64,000 nt of DNA from Sphingomonas sp. (GCF_019635515.1 NZ_JAHBZI010000001.1:1302001-1366000); one strand, 5' to 3'. Shown: positions 9,645-18,389, numbered from the stretch's first letter. The notes: a model not told the origin generated them from the letters alone. Numbers and translations are program-made.

Positions 9645-11372
9645 GTGACCCTCTACGCCCGTTTCGCTGCCCATATCGATGCCGCGCTCGATGCCCTTGT
9701 GGCTTCGGGCGATCTGCCGGCGGGCGTGGAGCGACGCAATGTCACGGTCGAGCCGCCGCGCGACGCGACGCATGGCGATCTGGCGACCAATGCCGCGATG
9801 GTCCTCGCCAAGCCTGCCGGCACGAACCCGCGCGCGCTGGCCGAGAAGCTGGCTGCCGAGCTGGAGAAGCTGGGTGAGGTTCAGGCGGTGAGCGTCGCCG
9901 GACCGGGCTTCATCAATATGACGCTGACCGACGCGACGTGGCGCGACGAGCTTCAGGCGATCCTCGATGCCGGCAGCGATTATGGCCGCTCGGCGATCGG
10001 CGAGGGCACGACCGTCAACGTCGAATATGTCTCGGCCAATCCCACGGGCCCGATGCATATGGGCCATTGCCGCGGCGCGGTGGTCGGCGATGCGCTCGCC
10101 AGCCTGCTCGAATATGCCGGGCACAAGGTGGTGCGCGAGTACTACGTCAACGATGCCGGCGGCCAGGTCGATACGCTCGCCCGCTCGGCGCATCTGCGCT
10201 ACCGCGAGGCGCTGGGCGAGGATATCGGCGAGATCCCCGAGGGTCTCTATCCCGGCGATTATCTCAAGCCCGTCGGCGACGCGCTGGCGCACCGTCATGG
10301 CGACAAGTTCGTCGGCGCGCCCGAGAGCGAATGGCTGGTCGAGTTCCGCAAGGCCGCGGTTGCCGACATGCTGGTGATGATCAAGGCCGACCTCGCCCTG
10401 CTCGGCATCCATCACGACCTGTTCTCGTCCGAGGCGGAGCTTCAGGCGGCGGGCAAGCCGGCCGATGCCGAGGCGTGGCTGCGCGCGCGCGATCTCGTTT
10501 ACGACGGCGTCCTCGAAGCCCCCAAGGGCGAGACGCCCGAGGATTGGGAGCCGGTTGAGCTGCCGCTGTTCCGCGCCACCCAGTTTGGCGACGATCAGGA
10601 TCGCCCGATCAAGAAGTCCGATGGCAGCTGGACCTATTTCGGCGCCGACCTCGCCTATCATTTCCAAAAGGCGCAATCGGCCGATCAGCTGATCGACATC
10701 TGGGGCGCGGATCATGCCGGCACGGTCAAGCGGATCGTCGCGGCAGTGGCGGCGCTGACCGGCGGCGAGACCAAGTTCGACGTCAAGCTCGTCCAGATGG
10801 TGCGGCTGCTCCGCGCCGGCGAGCCGGTCAAGATGTCGAAGCGCGCCGGCAATTTCGTGACGCTCGCCGATGTCGTCCAGGAAGTCGGCAAGGATGTCGT
10901 CCGCTTCACGATGCTGACCCGCAAAGCCGATGCCCAGATGGACTTCGATTTCGCCAAGGTGGTCGAGGCGTCGAAGGATAATCCGGTCTTCTACGTTAAC
11001 TATGCCCATGCCCGCATCGCGTCGCTGCATCGCAAGGCCGCGGAGGCCGGCATCGACTGTCCCGATGCGGAACTGTCCCTGCTTGATACGGAAGAGCTCG
11101 GCGTCGTGAAGCTCGCCGCGCAGTTCCCGCGGATCGTCGAGAGCGCGGCGCTGGCTCGCGAGCCGCATAGAATCGCATTTTATCTCTATGACTTGGCGGC
11201 AGCGTTCCACGCTTTGTGGAATCAGGGCAACGATAATCCGGAGCGTCGTTTCCTTTTGCCGGATCAGGTAAGGTTAACGTGCGCGCGCCTTTATCTGGCG
11301 CGGGGGATCGGGCAAATTGTGCGTAATGGGCTCGGCATCATGGGAGTCGAGGCCGTCCAGGAGATGAAGTGA
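9645..11372 (+). CDS. argS: Arginyl-tRNA synthetase
   Basis: Class I synthetase that charges tRNA-Arg, 575 residues from GTG 9645 (GGAAG about 7 bases upstream). An upstream in-frame start at 9585 would add twenty residues without family similarity. The N-terminal Arg-tRNA-synthetase additional domain covers about residues 1-100. The HIGH-type motif reads HMGH at residues 138-141 ([15 protein letters not shown]), and the KMSKS-type motif reads KMSKR near residue 396. The C-terminal anticodon-binding domain ends with [20 protein letters not shown]. The stop codon overlaps the start of the next gene by one base. Confidence 0.98.
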   Translation: MTLYARFAAHIDAALDALVASGDLPAGVERRNVTVEPPRDATHGDLATNAAMVLAKPAGTNPRALAEKLAAELEKLGEVQAVSVAGPGFINMTLTDATWRDELQAILDAGSDYGRSAIGEGTTVNVEYVSANPTGPMHMGHCRGAVVGDALASLLEYAGHKVVREYYVNDAGGQVDTLARSAHLRYREALGEDIGEIPEGLYPGDYLKPVGDALAHRHGDKFVGAPESEWLVEFRKAAVADMLVMIKADLALLGIHHDLFSSEAELQAAGKPADAEAWLRARDLVYDGVLEAPKGETPEDWEPVELPLFRATQFGDDQDRPIKKSDGSWTYFGADLAYHFQKAQSADQLIDIWGADHAGTVKRIVAAVAALTGGETKFDVKLVQMVRLLRAGEPVKMSKRAGNFVTLADVVQEVGKDVVRFTMLTRKADAQMDFDFAKVVEASKDNPVFYVNYAHARIASLHRKAAEAGIDCPDAELSLLDTEELGVVKLAAQFPRIVESAALAREPHRIAFYLYDLAAAFHALWNQGNDNPERRFLLPDQVRLTCARLYLARGIGQIVRNGLGIMGVEAVQEMK

Positions 11373-12070
11373 TGAGCATGCAACCCGGTTATGGCGACGA
11401 TGATCGCCTGCCGTGGCTTGAAACCGTCGAGGAGGATTACCGCGAGGGTCCTTCGTTCGGCAGGATTTTGCTGCTCATCGTTTTGCTTCTGATGGTCATC
11501 GGCGCCGGTGTCGGCGGCTATTACTGGTATCAGAAGCAGCAGGGGCTGACCGGCAACGGTCAACTGATCAACGCCCAGGAAGGCGATTACAAGGTCAAGC
11601 CCGACGAGCCCGGCGGCCGGATGGTCGAAGGCGAGGGGGATACCGTCTTCTCGACCAGCCAGGGCAATGCCAGCAACGCGTCGATCAATGCCGGCGCGAT
11701 GCCTGAAGCCCCGGTGCAGGGTGAAAAGACCGCGCAGACCGGCAGCGCCGATGGCGGCAGCAAGACCGCCAAGATCAACGTGCCGACGCCCGGGGCTCCA
11801 GTGGCTCCGGCAGCCGCGCCCGCCAACAATGGCTCGGGCGCGCTAATCCAGCTCGGCGCCTTCCCCGATCAGGGCGGCGCGGATGCGGCATGGAGCCGTT
11901 TGTCGAAGCGTTTCGCCTATCTGGCGCCGCTCGGCAAATCGGTGGAGAAGGGCGAGAAGGACGGCAAGCCCGTTTATCGCCTGCGCGTCAACGCCGGCTC
12001 GAACGGTCAGGCCAAGGAAATCTGCGGCAAGCTCCAGAGCGCTGGCGAGAAGTGCTACGTGGCGAACTAG
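11372..12070 (+). CDS. Membrane-anchored SPOR-domain protein
   Basis: 232 residues from the ATG at 11372; its first base is the last base of the argS stop codon, so translation is probably coupled. A GTG one codon earlier is an alternative. The topology is a short acidic cytoplasmic tail, one membrane helix at about residues 30-50 (ILLLIVLLLMVIGAGVGGYYW), a Ser/Ala/Pro-rich periplasmic linker, and a C-terminal SPOR domain (about residues 150-232, GALIQLGAFPDQGGADAAW onward). SPOR domains bind peptidoglycan stripped of stem peptides at the septum. The downstream nagZ handles peptidoglycan fragments, which fits a cell-wall role. Confidence 0.9.
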   Translation: MSMQPGYGDDDRLPWLETVEEDYREGPSFGRILLLIVLLLMVIGAGVGGYYWYQKQQGLTGNGQLINAQEGDYKVKPDEPGGRMVEGEGDTVFSTSQGNASNASINAGAMPEAPVQGEKTAQTGSADGGSKTAKINVPTPGAPVAPAAAPANNGSGALIQLGAFPDQGGADAAWSRLSKRFAYLAPLGKSVEKGEKDGKPVYRLRVNAGSNGQAKEICGKLQSAGEKCYVAN

Positions 12071-12072
12071 CT

Positions 12073-12150
12073 AAATCCTCTCCCGAAGGGAGAGGGGGAC
12101 CAGCGAAGCTGGTGGAGAGGTAGACCCCCTCCCCCTCCGGGGGAGGATTT
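12073..12150. repeat. Composite palindromic intergenic repeat between the SPOR gene and nagZ
   Basis: Outer arms AAATCCTC (12073-12080) and GAGGATTT (12143-12150) enclose smaller hairpins: CTCCC-GAA-GGGAG (12080-12092), CCAGC-GAA-GCTGG (12100-12112) and a CCCCCTCC/GGGGGAGG pair near 12130-12145. Nested palindromes of this kind are common between genes in sphingomonads and related alphaproteobacteria. It may act as a partial terminator or mRNA stabiliser within the operon. Confidence 0.7.
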
Positions 12151-12164
12151 GTTAGGGGACACCC

Positions 12165-13172
12165 ATGAAGCCCGTAATCTTTGGCGTTTCCGGCCTGAGC
12201 CTCACCGATGACGAACGCGCCTTCTTCAAGGAGGCGAACCCGCTCGGCTATATCCTGTTCAAGCGCAATTGCGGCGATCGCGCGCAGATGCGGGCGCTGA
12301 CCGACAGCATCCGCGAGTTGACCGGGCGCGCCGATGTGCCGATCCTGATCGATCAGGAAGGTGGCAGGGTCGCGCGGATGCAGCCACCCGAATGGCAGGC
12401 ATTCCCCGAGGGCGCCGCGTTCAACGCGCTCTATGAGAAAGCGCCGATCTCGGCGATCGAGGCGGCCCGCGCCAATTATCACGCGCTGGCGCTGATGCTC
12501 CACGAGGTCGGCGTCAATGTCGATTGCGCACCGTTGCTCGATGTCGTCACTCCGCAAGTGACACAGGCGATCGGTGACCGCGCCTTTGGTGGCGAGCCGA
12601 TGCAGGTCGCGGCGCTTGGCCGCGCCGCGGTGGAGGGCCTGTGTCGGGGTGGGGTGGTCGGCGTGGTCAAGCATATGCCGGGGCACGGCCGCGCCATGGT
12701 CGATAGTCATCTGGAGCTGCCGCGTGTCAAGGCGGATGGCGCCGCGCTGGAGGTCGATATCGAGCCCTTCCGCAGCAACAAGGACGCACCGATGGGCATG
12801 ACCTGTCACGTCGTGTTCGAGGCATGGGATGCGGAGCGACCCGCGACGCTGTCGCCCACCGTGATCTCCGAAATCATCCGCGGTAGCATCGGCTTCGACG
12901 GCCTGTTGATGACCGACGATATCGACATGAAGGCGCTGTCGGGCACGGCGGGAGAGAAAGCCACCCGGGCGCTGGCCGCGGGTTGCGACGTGGTGCTCGA
13001 TTGCTGGGCGCGGATGGACGAAATGGTCGAGATCGCCGGGCTGATCGGAGAGGCGACACCCGAATGCGTCACCCGTCTGGATCGGGCGCTGGCGACCGTT
13101 GCGGGCGGCCCCGACCGGCGAGAAATGGCGGAACTGACAGCAATCCGGGACGAACTGCTGGCGCTTGCCTGA
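12165..13172 (+). CDS. nagZ: Beta-N-acetylhexosaminidase NagZ
   Basis: Cytoplasmic glycoside hydrolase family 3 enzyme that removes N-acetylglucosamine from anhydro-muropeptides during peptidoglycan recycling; 335 residues. Visible motifs are LIDQEGGRVARMQPP near residues 62-76 and the catalytic-loop motif KHMPGHGRAMVDSHLELP near residues 167-184, whose His and Asp belong to the mobile catalytic loop. MTDDIDMKAL near residue 248 contains the usual nucleophile Asp. It sits in the conserved alphaproteobacterial order SPOR-nagZ-scpA-scpB-tatABC. The identification rests on strong motifs. Confidence 0.96.
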   Translation: MKPVIFGVSGLSLTDDERAFFKEANPLGYILFKRNCGDRAQMRALTDSIRELTGRADVPILIDQEGGRVARMQPPEWQAFPEGAAFNALYEKAPISAIEAARANYHALALMLHEVGVNVDCAPLLDVVTPQVTQAIGDRAFGGEPMQVAALGRAAVEGLCRGGVVGVVKHMPGHGRAMVDSHLELPRVKADGAALEVDIEPFRSNKDAPMGMTCHVVFEAWDAERPATLSPTVISEIIRGSIGFDGLLMTDDIDMKALSGTAGEKATRALAAGCDVVLDCWARMDEMVEIAGLIGEATPECVTRLDRALATVAGGPDRREMAELTAIRDELLALA

Positions 13173-13195
13173 ACGCTCTGCTTAACTTGCCCGGT

Positions 13196-13945
13196 ATGGA
13201 AGCCGAAGCCTCCGAAATCCTCACCATCGATATCGACGGCTGGGAAGGGCCGCTCGATCTATTGCTGGCGCTCGCCCGCAACCAGAAGGTCGATCTGCGC
13301 GCGATCTCGATCCTCGAACTGGTCGATCAATACATCGCCTTCGTGAACCAAGCGCGCGAGCTGCGGCTGGAGCTCGCCGCCGATTATCTGGTGATGGCGG
13401 CGTGGCTGGCCTATCTCAAATCGGCGCTGCTGCTGCCGCGCAATCCCGAGGAGAGCCCGAGCCCCGAGGAGCTGGCGCTCCGCCTGCAACTCCGCCTCGA
13501 ACGCCTCAACGCCATGCGTGAGGCCGGCGCCCGGCTGGTGGCGCGCGACCGGTTGGGCCGCGACATCTTCCGTCGCGGCGCCCCGGAAGGGCTGCGCGTG
13601 CTGCGAAAAGCCAATTGGGAAGCCGAAATCTACGATCTGATTGCGGCCTATGGTCGGATCAGCGCCCGCACCCGTCCGGTGATGCACGTCGTCGCGGTGC
13701 GCGATGTGATGACGCTGGAGGAAGCGATTGAGCGCGTCTCCAGCCTGATCGGCACGCGGATCGAATGGACGACGATCGAGAGTTTCCTGCCGGAAGGAGC
13801 GAGCGGTCCCTATCGCAAATCGGCGCTGGCTTCGTCCTTCGTCGCGGCGCTCGAACTGGCCAAGCAGGGCAGGGTCGAGCTTCAGCAGAAATCGGCCTTC
13901 GCGCCGCTCTATCTCAAGGCCCCTAATTTGAAGACTGGCGCATGA
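13196..13945 (+). CDS. scpA: Segregation and condensation protein ScpA
   Basis: Kleisin subunit of the SMC-ScpAB condensin, which bridges SMC heads and organises the chromosome. From the ATG at 13196 it has 249 residues. The N-terminal signature DGWEGPLDLLLALARNQKVD and the following LVDQYIAFVNQARELRLELAADYLVMAAWLAYLKSALLLP helices are diagnostic. The C-terminal winged helix ends with FAPLYLKAP. It lies 23 bases after nagZ, and its stop overlaps the scpB start by four bases (ATGA). The start is not marked by a strong ribosome site; TTG 13187 is an alternative. Confidence 0.95.
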   Translation: MEAEASEILTIDIDGWEGPLDLLLALARNQKVDLRAISILELVDQYIAFVNQARELRLELAADYLVMAAWLAYLKSALLLPRNPEESPSPEELALRLQLRLERLNAMREAGARLVARDRLGRDIFRRGAPEGLRVLRKANWEAEIYDLIAAYGRISARTRPVMHVVAVRDVMTLEEAIERVSSLIGTRIEWTTIESFLPEGASGPYRKSALASSFVAALELAKQGRVELQQKSAFAPLYLKAPNLKTGA

Positions 13946-14547
13946 ACCCGCAGGACGAACTCACTCGCGCTGTCGAGGCGGTGTTGTTCGCGTCGGAGAA
14001 CCCGATGACGATCGACGAGATAAAGGCGCATGTTGGCGCGGACGCCGATGTGCGCGGCGCGCTCGCCGATCTCGAAACTGTCTATGCGGACCGCGGAATC
14101 GAGATCGTCCGCCGCGGCGACCGCTGGCACTTCCAGACCGCCGCCGATCTCGCGCATCTGCTGCGCCGCGACCGCGAGGAATCGCGCAAGCTCAGCCGCG
14201 CCGGCATCGAGACGCTGGCGATCATCGCCTATCACGAGCAGGTCACCCGTGCCGAGATCGAGGCGATCCGCGGCGTGCAGATCAGCAAGGGCACAATCGA
14301 CGTGTTGATGGAGGCGGGCTGGGTGCGTCCGGCCGGCCGCCGCGAGGTGCCCGGGCGTCCGCTGACCTATGCGACGACTGCCGGTTTCCTCACCCATTTC
14401 GGCCTCGCCAGCCGCCGCGACCTGCCGGGAATGGATGATCTTAAGGCGGCCGGCCTGCTCGATCCCGTCGATCTCGCCTTCGAAGGTTTGGAAGATTCGG
14501 GGGGTAGCGACGACGCCGAGGTGGAAACCCCGGCGCAGGACGACTAG
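13942..14547 (+). CDS. scpB: Segregation and condensation protein ScpB
   Basis: Winged-helix partner of ScpA in the SMC condensin complex; 201 residues. Family blocks include AVEAVLFASENPMTIDEIKAHV at the N-terminus, RRGDRWHFQTAADLAHLL, and AGIETLAIIAYHEQVTRAEIEAIRGVQ in the middle, followed by GRREVPGRPLTYATTAGFLTHFGL. An acidic tail of about 40 residues follows. The ATGA overlap with scpA indicates coupled translation. Confidence 0.95.
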   Translation: MNPQDELTRAVEAVLFASENPMTIDEIKAHVGADADVRGALADLETVYADRGIEIVRRGDRWHFQTAADLAHLLRRDREESRKLSRAGIETLAIIAYHEQVTRAEIEAIRGVQISKGTIDVLMEAGWVRPAGRREVPGRPLTYATTAGFLTHFGLASRRDLPGMDDLKAAGLLDPVDLAFEGLEDSGGSDDAEVETPAQDD

Positions 14548-14574
14548 ATAGAGGCGGAATCAAGGAGAGTTTCG

Positions 14575-14805
14575 ATGGGTGGTTTTAGCCTGGTGCACTG
14601 GATCGTGCTCGGCGTGGTGGCGATCCTGCTGCTCGGCGGCGGTCGTTTCTCGAACATGATGGGCGACGTCGCCAAGGGCATCAAGCAGTTCAAGAAAGGG
14701 ATGGCCGAGGACGACGACGACAAGCCGGCGACCCGCATCGAGGCCAAGAAGGCCGCGGACCCAGCCTACGACGTCGAAGCCGAGCGCACCCGCGAGGAGC
14801 GTTGA
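14575..14805 (+). CDS. tatA: Twin-arginine translocase subunit TatA
   Basis: 76 residues. TatA oligomerises to form the passage for folded Tat substrates. One N-terminal membrane helix (about residues 5-20, VHWIVLGVVAILLLGGG) is followed by the amphipathic helix FSNMMGDVAKGIKQFKKGM and a charged tail, the standard TatA plan. The ribosome site AAGGAGAG is about 6 bases before the ATG. It is the first of three tat genes, 27 bases after scpB. Confidence 0.95.
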   Translation: MGGFSLVHWIVLGVVAILLLGGGRFSNMMGDVAKGIKQFKKGMAEDDDDKPATRIEAKKAADPAYDVEAERTREER

Positions 14806-14853
14806 GCCACTCTTTCCGCGCGGCTCGCGCCGCGCAGTGTCCGGCGATGACCG

Positions 14854-15270
14854 ATGCTTGATTTCAATGCGCCTGAGTTTCTCGTCGTCGCGATCGTCGC
14901 GCTGATCGTGATCGGCCCCAAGGATTTGCCCAAGGCGATGCGCTTTCTGGGCAAATGGGTCGGCCGCGCCCGCGGCGTCGCGCGTCAGTTCCGCTCGGGT
15001 TTCGATTCGATGGTCCGCGAAGCCGAGCTGGCCGAGATGGAGAAGCAATGGGCCGCCGAGAATGAGCGGATCATGCGTGAGCATCCGGTGCCGTCGCTGC
15101 CCGCCCCCCAGCCCGATCATTTCGCTGCGGAGGATGCGCCGCCGGTGACGGTCGAGCAGCCCGAATTGTTCGAAGTCACGCCCGAGATCGAGCCCGCGGC
15201 CAAGCTCAGGCGCGTCCGCAAGCCAAAGGCCCAGACGCTGGCAAACCCGGGCGAGGACGCGGCCGAATGA
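14854..15270 (+). CDS. tatB: Twin-arginine translocase subunit TatB
   Basis: 138 residues. TatB forms the substrate-receptor complex with TatC. The protein opens with LDFNAPEFLVVAIVALIVIGPKDLPKAM: a short periplasmic start, one membrane helix at residues about 7-22 and the TatB-type IGPKDLP turn, followed by a long amphipathic helix (FLGKWVGRARGVARQFRSGF) and a variable acidic and Pro-rich tail. The stop overlaps the tatC start (ATGA at 15267-15270). Confidence 0.95.
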   Translation: MLDFNAPEFLVVAIVALIVIGPKDLPKAMRFLGKWVGRARGVARQFRSGFDSMVREAELAEMEKQWAAENERIMREHPVPSLPAPQPDHFAAEDAPPVTVEQPELFEVTPEIEPAAKLRRVRKPKAQTLANPGEDAAE

Positions 15271-16049
15271 ACGATATCGATGATACCCAGGCGCCCTTGC
15301 TCGATCACCTGATCGAGTTGCGTCGGCGGTTGCTGTATTGCGTCGCGGCGCTGGTGGTGACCTTTTGCATCGGTTTCTATTTCTCGCAGCCGATCTTCTC
15401 GTTCCTTGTTCGCCCGCTCGCCGCAGCCGGACAGACCAAGGTGATCTACACCGAGATTTTCGAAGCGTTTTTCGTCCAGGTGAAGGTCGCGTTCTTCTTC
15501 GCGATGATGGTGTCGTTCCCGGTGGTCGCGAACCAGCTCTGGCAGTTCGTTGCGCCGGGCCTGTATCGCAAGGAAAAGAAGGCACTGCTGCCCTTCCTGC
15601 TGGCCACGCCGGCGTTGTTCCTAGCCGGCGCCACGCTCGCCTATACCGTCGCGATCCCCACCGCCTTGCACTTCCTGCTCAGCTATCAGGGCCAGGTCGG
15701 CGGGGGTGTCGAGCAGATGGCCTTGCCGGCGATCGGCAAATATCTCGATTTCATCATGCAGTTCCTGTTCGCGTTCGGGATCACCTTCCTGCTGCCGGTG
15801 CTGCTGATGCTGCTCGAACGCGCGGGGATCGTCAGCTACGAACAATTGAAGGGCGCCTGGCGCTATGCGGTGGTCGCGGCGTTCGCGGTGGCCGCGGTGC
15901 TGACCCCGCCCGATGTCGTCTCGCAGCTGTTGCTGGCGGTGCCGTTGATCGCGCTTTATTTCATTGCGCTGATCGGCATCAAGTTCACCCGTAACCGGCG
16001 TGAACGCGAGGCCGAGGTGGAATCGGACGCGGAAGCCGATCCCGCATAA
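15267..16049 (+). CDS. tatC: Twin-arginine translocase subunit TatC
   Basis: 260 residues and six membrane helices; TatC recognises the twin-arginine signal peptide. Visible family features are the N-terminal LLDHLIELRRRLLY, the periplasmic SFPVVANQLWQFVAPGLYRKEKK loop and the F-L-F-A-F-G-I-TF segment before LPVLLMLLERAGIV. The order tatA-tatB-tatC after scpAB is the usual alphaproteobacterial arrangement. One likely client in this window is the DUF1501 protein at 7380-8531. Confidence 0.97.
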   Translation: MNDIDDTQAPLLDHLIELRRRLLYCVAALVVTFCIGFYFSQPIFSFLVRPLAAAGQTKVIYTEIFEAFFVQVKVAFFFAMMVSFPVVANQLWQFVAPGLYRKEKKALLPFLLATPALFLAGATLAYTVAIPTALHFLLSYQGQVGGGVEQMALPAIGKYLDFIMQFLFAFGITFLLPVLLMLLERAGIVSYEQLKGAWRYAVVAAFAVAAVLTPPDVVSQLLLAVPLIALYFIALIGIKFTRNRREREAEVESDAEADPA

Positions 16050-16050
16050 T

Positions 16051-16073
16051 CCTCCTCCGCGCCGCGGAGGAGG
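16051..16073 (+). terminator. Hairpin after tatC
   Basis: CCTCCTCCGCG (16051-16061) pairs perfectly with CGCGGAGGAGG (16063-16073) across a one-base loop. The hairpin starts two bases after the tatC stop codon and lies between convergent genes. No long T-tract follows, so it is a possible rather than a canonical intrinsic terminator. Confidence 0.45.
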
Positions 16074-16086
16074 GTCGGAAAATAGT

Positions 16087-16227
16087 CTATCGGGGTTTGC
16101 TGTCTTCGGCGGCGTTGGCAACGGTATCGCCCGCCGAGGCTACGTCGCGGCCGACACCGGCGACGGTGTTGCAGGCCGAAATCAGGATAGTGCCCGCCAG
16201 TGCGGCACAGGTCAGGATCTTACGCAT
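16087..16227 (-). CDS. Entericidin-like small lipoprotein
   Basis: 46-residue protein starting at the ATG at 16227, with GGAGAG about 5 bases upstream on the minus strand. It has a lipoprotein signal MRKILTCAALAGTILISAC with the lipobox I-S-A-C (Cys19), then NTVAGVGRDVASAGDTVANAAED. The NTxxGxGxDxxxxGxxxxxAA pattern matches the entericidin A/B family of small outer-membrane lipoproteins. In enterobacteria these are linked to stationary-phase and osmotic stress; whether that holds here is unknown. It lies downstream of, and on the same strand as, the stress-response genes nepR and the PhyP-like gene. Confidence 0.8.
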   Translation of the reverse strand: MRKILTCAALAGTILISACNTVAGVGRDVASAGDTVANAAEDSKPR

Positions 16228-16347
16228 TGAAACTCTCCATCTGCCCTTGAGAGGCGGAAAGGGAATGCGCGAGGGCCCCGGAACGTTCCCCATACGAAAA
16301 AGGGTCCCAAGGGACCCGGAGAATTTCCCAGTATCTGGAAAGTGTTA

Positions 16348-16392
16348 GGCCCGGAAGCGTCACCGGGGGGGGAGGGTTGACGCTTCCGGGCC
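16348..16392. repeat. 15-bp perfect inverted repeat
   Basis: The arm GGCCCGGAAGCGTCA (16348-16362) is the exact reverse complement of TGACGCTTCCGGGCC (16378-16392), with a 15-base loop containing a run of eight G. It lies between the end of the PhyP-like gene and the start of the entericidin gene, both on the minus strand. It could end the PhyP transcript. No T-tract is seen. Confidence 0.55.
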
Positions 16393-16499
16393 CATGTCTT
16401 GGATAGCGAGAGCGGGGGGGCAAAAGGTCACTATCCGAAGTAGAAAACTATTCATGCGATCCGGGGTTCCATCGGAATCGAAATTTTTTGAATTTTTTC

Positions 16500-18080
16500 T
16501 CAGCCCTGGATTCCGGGCTTTCCGGTGATCGCGATCGAGGCTTCATAGGCGCCGAGCAGCGGGTCGTGATGCAGCTTGGTGCGCAGCTGGCGGGCGAGGC
16601 CGCCGAGCACGCGGCCATAGCGATTTTCGAGCAGCGCCTCGAGCTCGGCACCCTCGACCAGCGCGGGCGATACCACGCGCAAGGTCGCACGGTCTTCCTC
16701 GGGCCCGGCCTTTACCGATATCCGCACCTGCGCGCCGGTCATGCAGCTCATCGCCAGCTCGATGATCTCGGTGAGCAGGAAAGCCACCGCCGTCGCCACA
16801 TCCTGATTGACCAGAACGGGTTCGGTTTCGAGCGTGATACCGAGGCCGGCGGCATGTTCGGGTGCGGTGGCGCGGATATTGGCGGCCAACTCGCCGATCA
16901 CCGATCGCAGCTCAAGCCCGCGATTTTCCTCCATCTCGGCATAATGGTTGCGGTGGACCACCGCGAGCGCATCGACGCGGCGCTGGATCGATGCATAGGC
17001 TTCGGCCGCTTCCGCGCTCCTGGCGCCGCGGGCGTGAAAATTGATCAGGCTGGCGATCACCTGGAGGTTGTTCTTCACCCGATGGTGGACTTCGCGGGTC
17101 AGCTTGGTCTGGCGTACCAGTCCGTCGGCCAGCTCGGCCTCATGCTCCTGCACCGTGCGGCTGATATCGCGAAAGGTCTCGCCGAGCTCGCGGATTTCCT
17201 GCGCCGGCATCGCGCTGACCCGGCCGATATCGATCATTTCACCGGGCTGATACGCGCCGACGCTGGCGCGCAGACGGCGCAGGGGACGGATCAGCAGGCT
17301 GTTGACGACAAGCCAGCCGATCGCCGCGGCGGCGATCCACATGATGACCATGATCACGGTGCCGATGATCAGTGGCGATGTGATCGGCGTGCCGGGCACC
17401 GACATATCGATGCCGAGGCCGTCGACGTCGAGTTCGCTATGCGCCGTCTCGCGCCGGTCGTGCGGTCCGGCACCGGGCAGCATGCGCAGATTGAGCCGGT
17501 CGTTGCCGGCGGTCAGCTCCAGCGCATATTCGGGGACGAAGCCGTTGGGCCGCGCGATCGTGTTGAGTATGTCGGCCGGATAGAACGCCACTGCGCTCGC
17601 GCCTTCATGCCCGCCAATGCGCAAAGACAGGCCGTTGTCGACAATCTTGGCCCGCAGTTGCGAAGGGTTGAGCACCGCCGCGCCCGCCACCGTGAATCGT
17701 TCGCCGCACAGGATCCTGCCCGCGCCATTGATGATCGCGAACCGCGCCGATCCCTGCGAGCCGAAGGTGCCCGCCAGCCGCGTGCATGCCGGCGCGTCCT
17801 GCGGATTGGCCTCGAGCGCCGCCAGCGCCTGGGTCAATTGGCTGACATGATTTGTGAGCACGGTGCGCAGCGTGCCCGAGCTTTCCTCGGTCATCGCCGC
17901 TAGCCGTTCGCGCCGCTCGCTATTGGCGGTCTGCGTGGTCTGGATGGTGATGAACAGTGCGATCAGCGCGAGCGGGAGGAGGGCGAAAACCAGGATCAGG
18001 AACAGTTTCGCGCCTGTTTGCATACGGGCCAGCGCCGCGACAGGAGCCCTGCTGCGTTTCTCGGTTTCCGGCGCGTCCAT
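16500..18080 (-). CDS. PhyP-like HisKA_2 sensor protein of the general stress response
   Basis: 526 residues. Membrane helix at about residues 25-47, a periplasmic sensor region, a second helix near 240-262 (IIGTVIMVIMWIAAAAIGWLV), a HAMP-like linker, then a HisKA_2 helix with REVHHRVKNNLQVIASL (His332/333). The ATP-binding half looks degenerate: where HisKA_2 kinases have an E-L-x-T-N-A N-box, this protein has EIIELA, and no GxGxG G-box is visible. In Sphingomonas, PhyP, a HisKA_2 protein encoded at the phyR-nepR-ecfG locus, acts as a negative regulator (phosphatase) of PhyR. Position and degeneracy fit PhyP; assigning that activity is inference. It starts 8 bases after the nepR stop codon. 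Confidence 0.82.
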   Translation of the reverse strand: MDAPETEKRSRAPVAALARMQTGAKLFLILVFALLPLALIALFITIQTTQTANSERRERLAAMTEESSGTLRTVLTNHVSQLTQALAALEANPQDAPACTRLAGTFGSQGSARFAIINGAGRILCGERFTVAGAAVLNPSQLRAKIVDNGLSLRIGGHEGASAVAFYPADILNTIARPNGFVPEYALELTAGNDRLNLRMLPGAGPHDRRETAHSELDVDGLGIDMSVPGTPITSPLIIGTVIMVIMWIAAAAIGWLVVNSLLIRPLRRLRASVGAYQPGEMIDIGRVSAMPAQEIRELGETFRDISRTVQEHEAELADGLVRQTKLTREVHHRVKNNLQVIASLINFHARGARSAEAAEAYASIQRRVDALAVVHRNHYAEMEENRGLELRSVIGELAANIRATAPEHAAGLGITLETEPVLVNQDVATAVAFLLTEIIELAMSCMTGAQVRISVKAGPEEDRATLRVVSPALVEGAELEALLENRYGRVLGGLARQLRTKLHHDPLLGAYEASIAITGKPGIQG

Positions 18081-18088
18081 CGGGTCGG

Positions 18089-18235
18089 CTAGTCGAGCTT
18101 TTTCAAAAGCGCGAGCAGATCGTCGGGCACGGCTTCGCCCACGGTCTCGTCATAGGCCTGGCGCAAGGCGTCGCCCACGCTGCGGCTGGGCTTGCCGGCG
18201 TCTTCTCCACCCTTTGCGCGGGAAGGCTTGGTCAT
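18089..18235 (-). CDS. nepR: Anti-sigma factor NepR
   Basis: 48 residues from the ATG at 18235. A GTG at 18256 with GAGGGGG just upstream would give 55 residues and is a serious alternative start. NepR binds and silences the sigma factor EcfG until phosphorylated PhyR takes it away. The signature SVGDALRQAYDETVGEAVPDDLLALLKKLD covers the two NepR helices in their usual spacing. It is divergent from phyR and forms an operon with the PhyP-like gene. A second NepR-like gene lies at 20265-20453. Confidence 0.92.
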   Translation of the reverse strand: MTKPSRAKGGEDAGKPSRSVGDALRQAYDETVGEAVPDDLLALLKKLD

Positions 18236-18363
18236 CTCTTTCTTCGCGGAAACCACCAATTCCCCCTCGAGGACGCCGGAACGTTCCGGGTCCGGTATAA
18301 AACGAAGAGGCCCAGCGCAAGCTTGAGCCGCCACTTAGTTGCACCAACCGGTTCAGCCTCATG

Positions 18364-18389
18364 AAACCAAACAGCGCGCCGATTGTTCC
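18364..18389 (-). promoter_or_regulatory. Candidate EcfG-type promoter for nepR
   Basis: On the minus strand, GGAAC (18389-18385) is followed after 16 bases by GGTTT (18368-18364). The known EcfG consensus is GGAAC-N16/17-CGTT, so the -35 is exact and the -10 deviates by one base. A start site near 18357 would leave a leader of about 120 bases before nepR. EcfG autoregulation of nepR loci is common in alphaproteobacteria. Confidence 0.45.

Noticed and set aside
9411..11210. 599-codon open frame antisense to argS
   Set aside because: ArgS motifs on the plus strand are unambiguous, and the antisense product is composition-driven.
16278..16290. GGAACGTTCC palindromes near 16280 and 18285 as EcfG promoters
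   Set aside because: Neither strand has a CGTT or GGTT at 16-17 bases from the GGAAC, so they do not fit the EcfG consensus.
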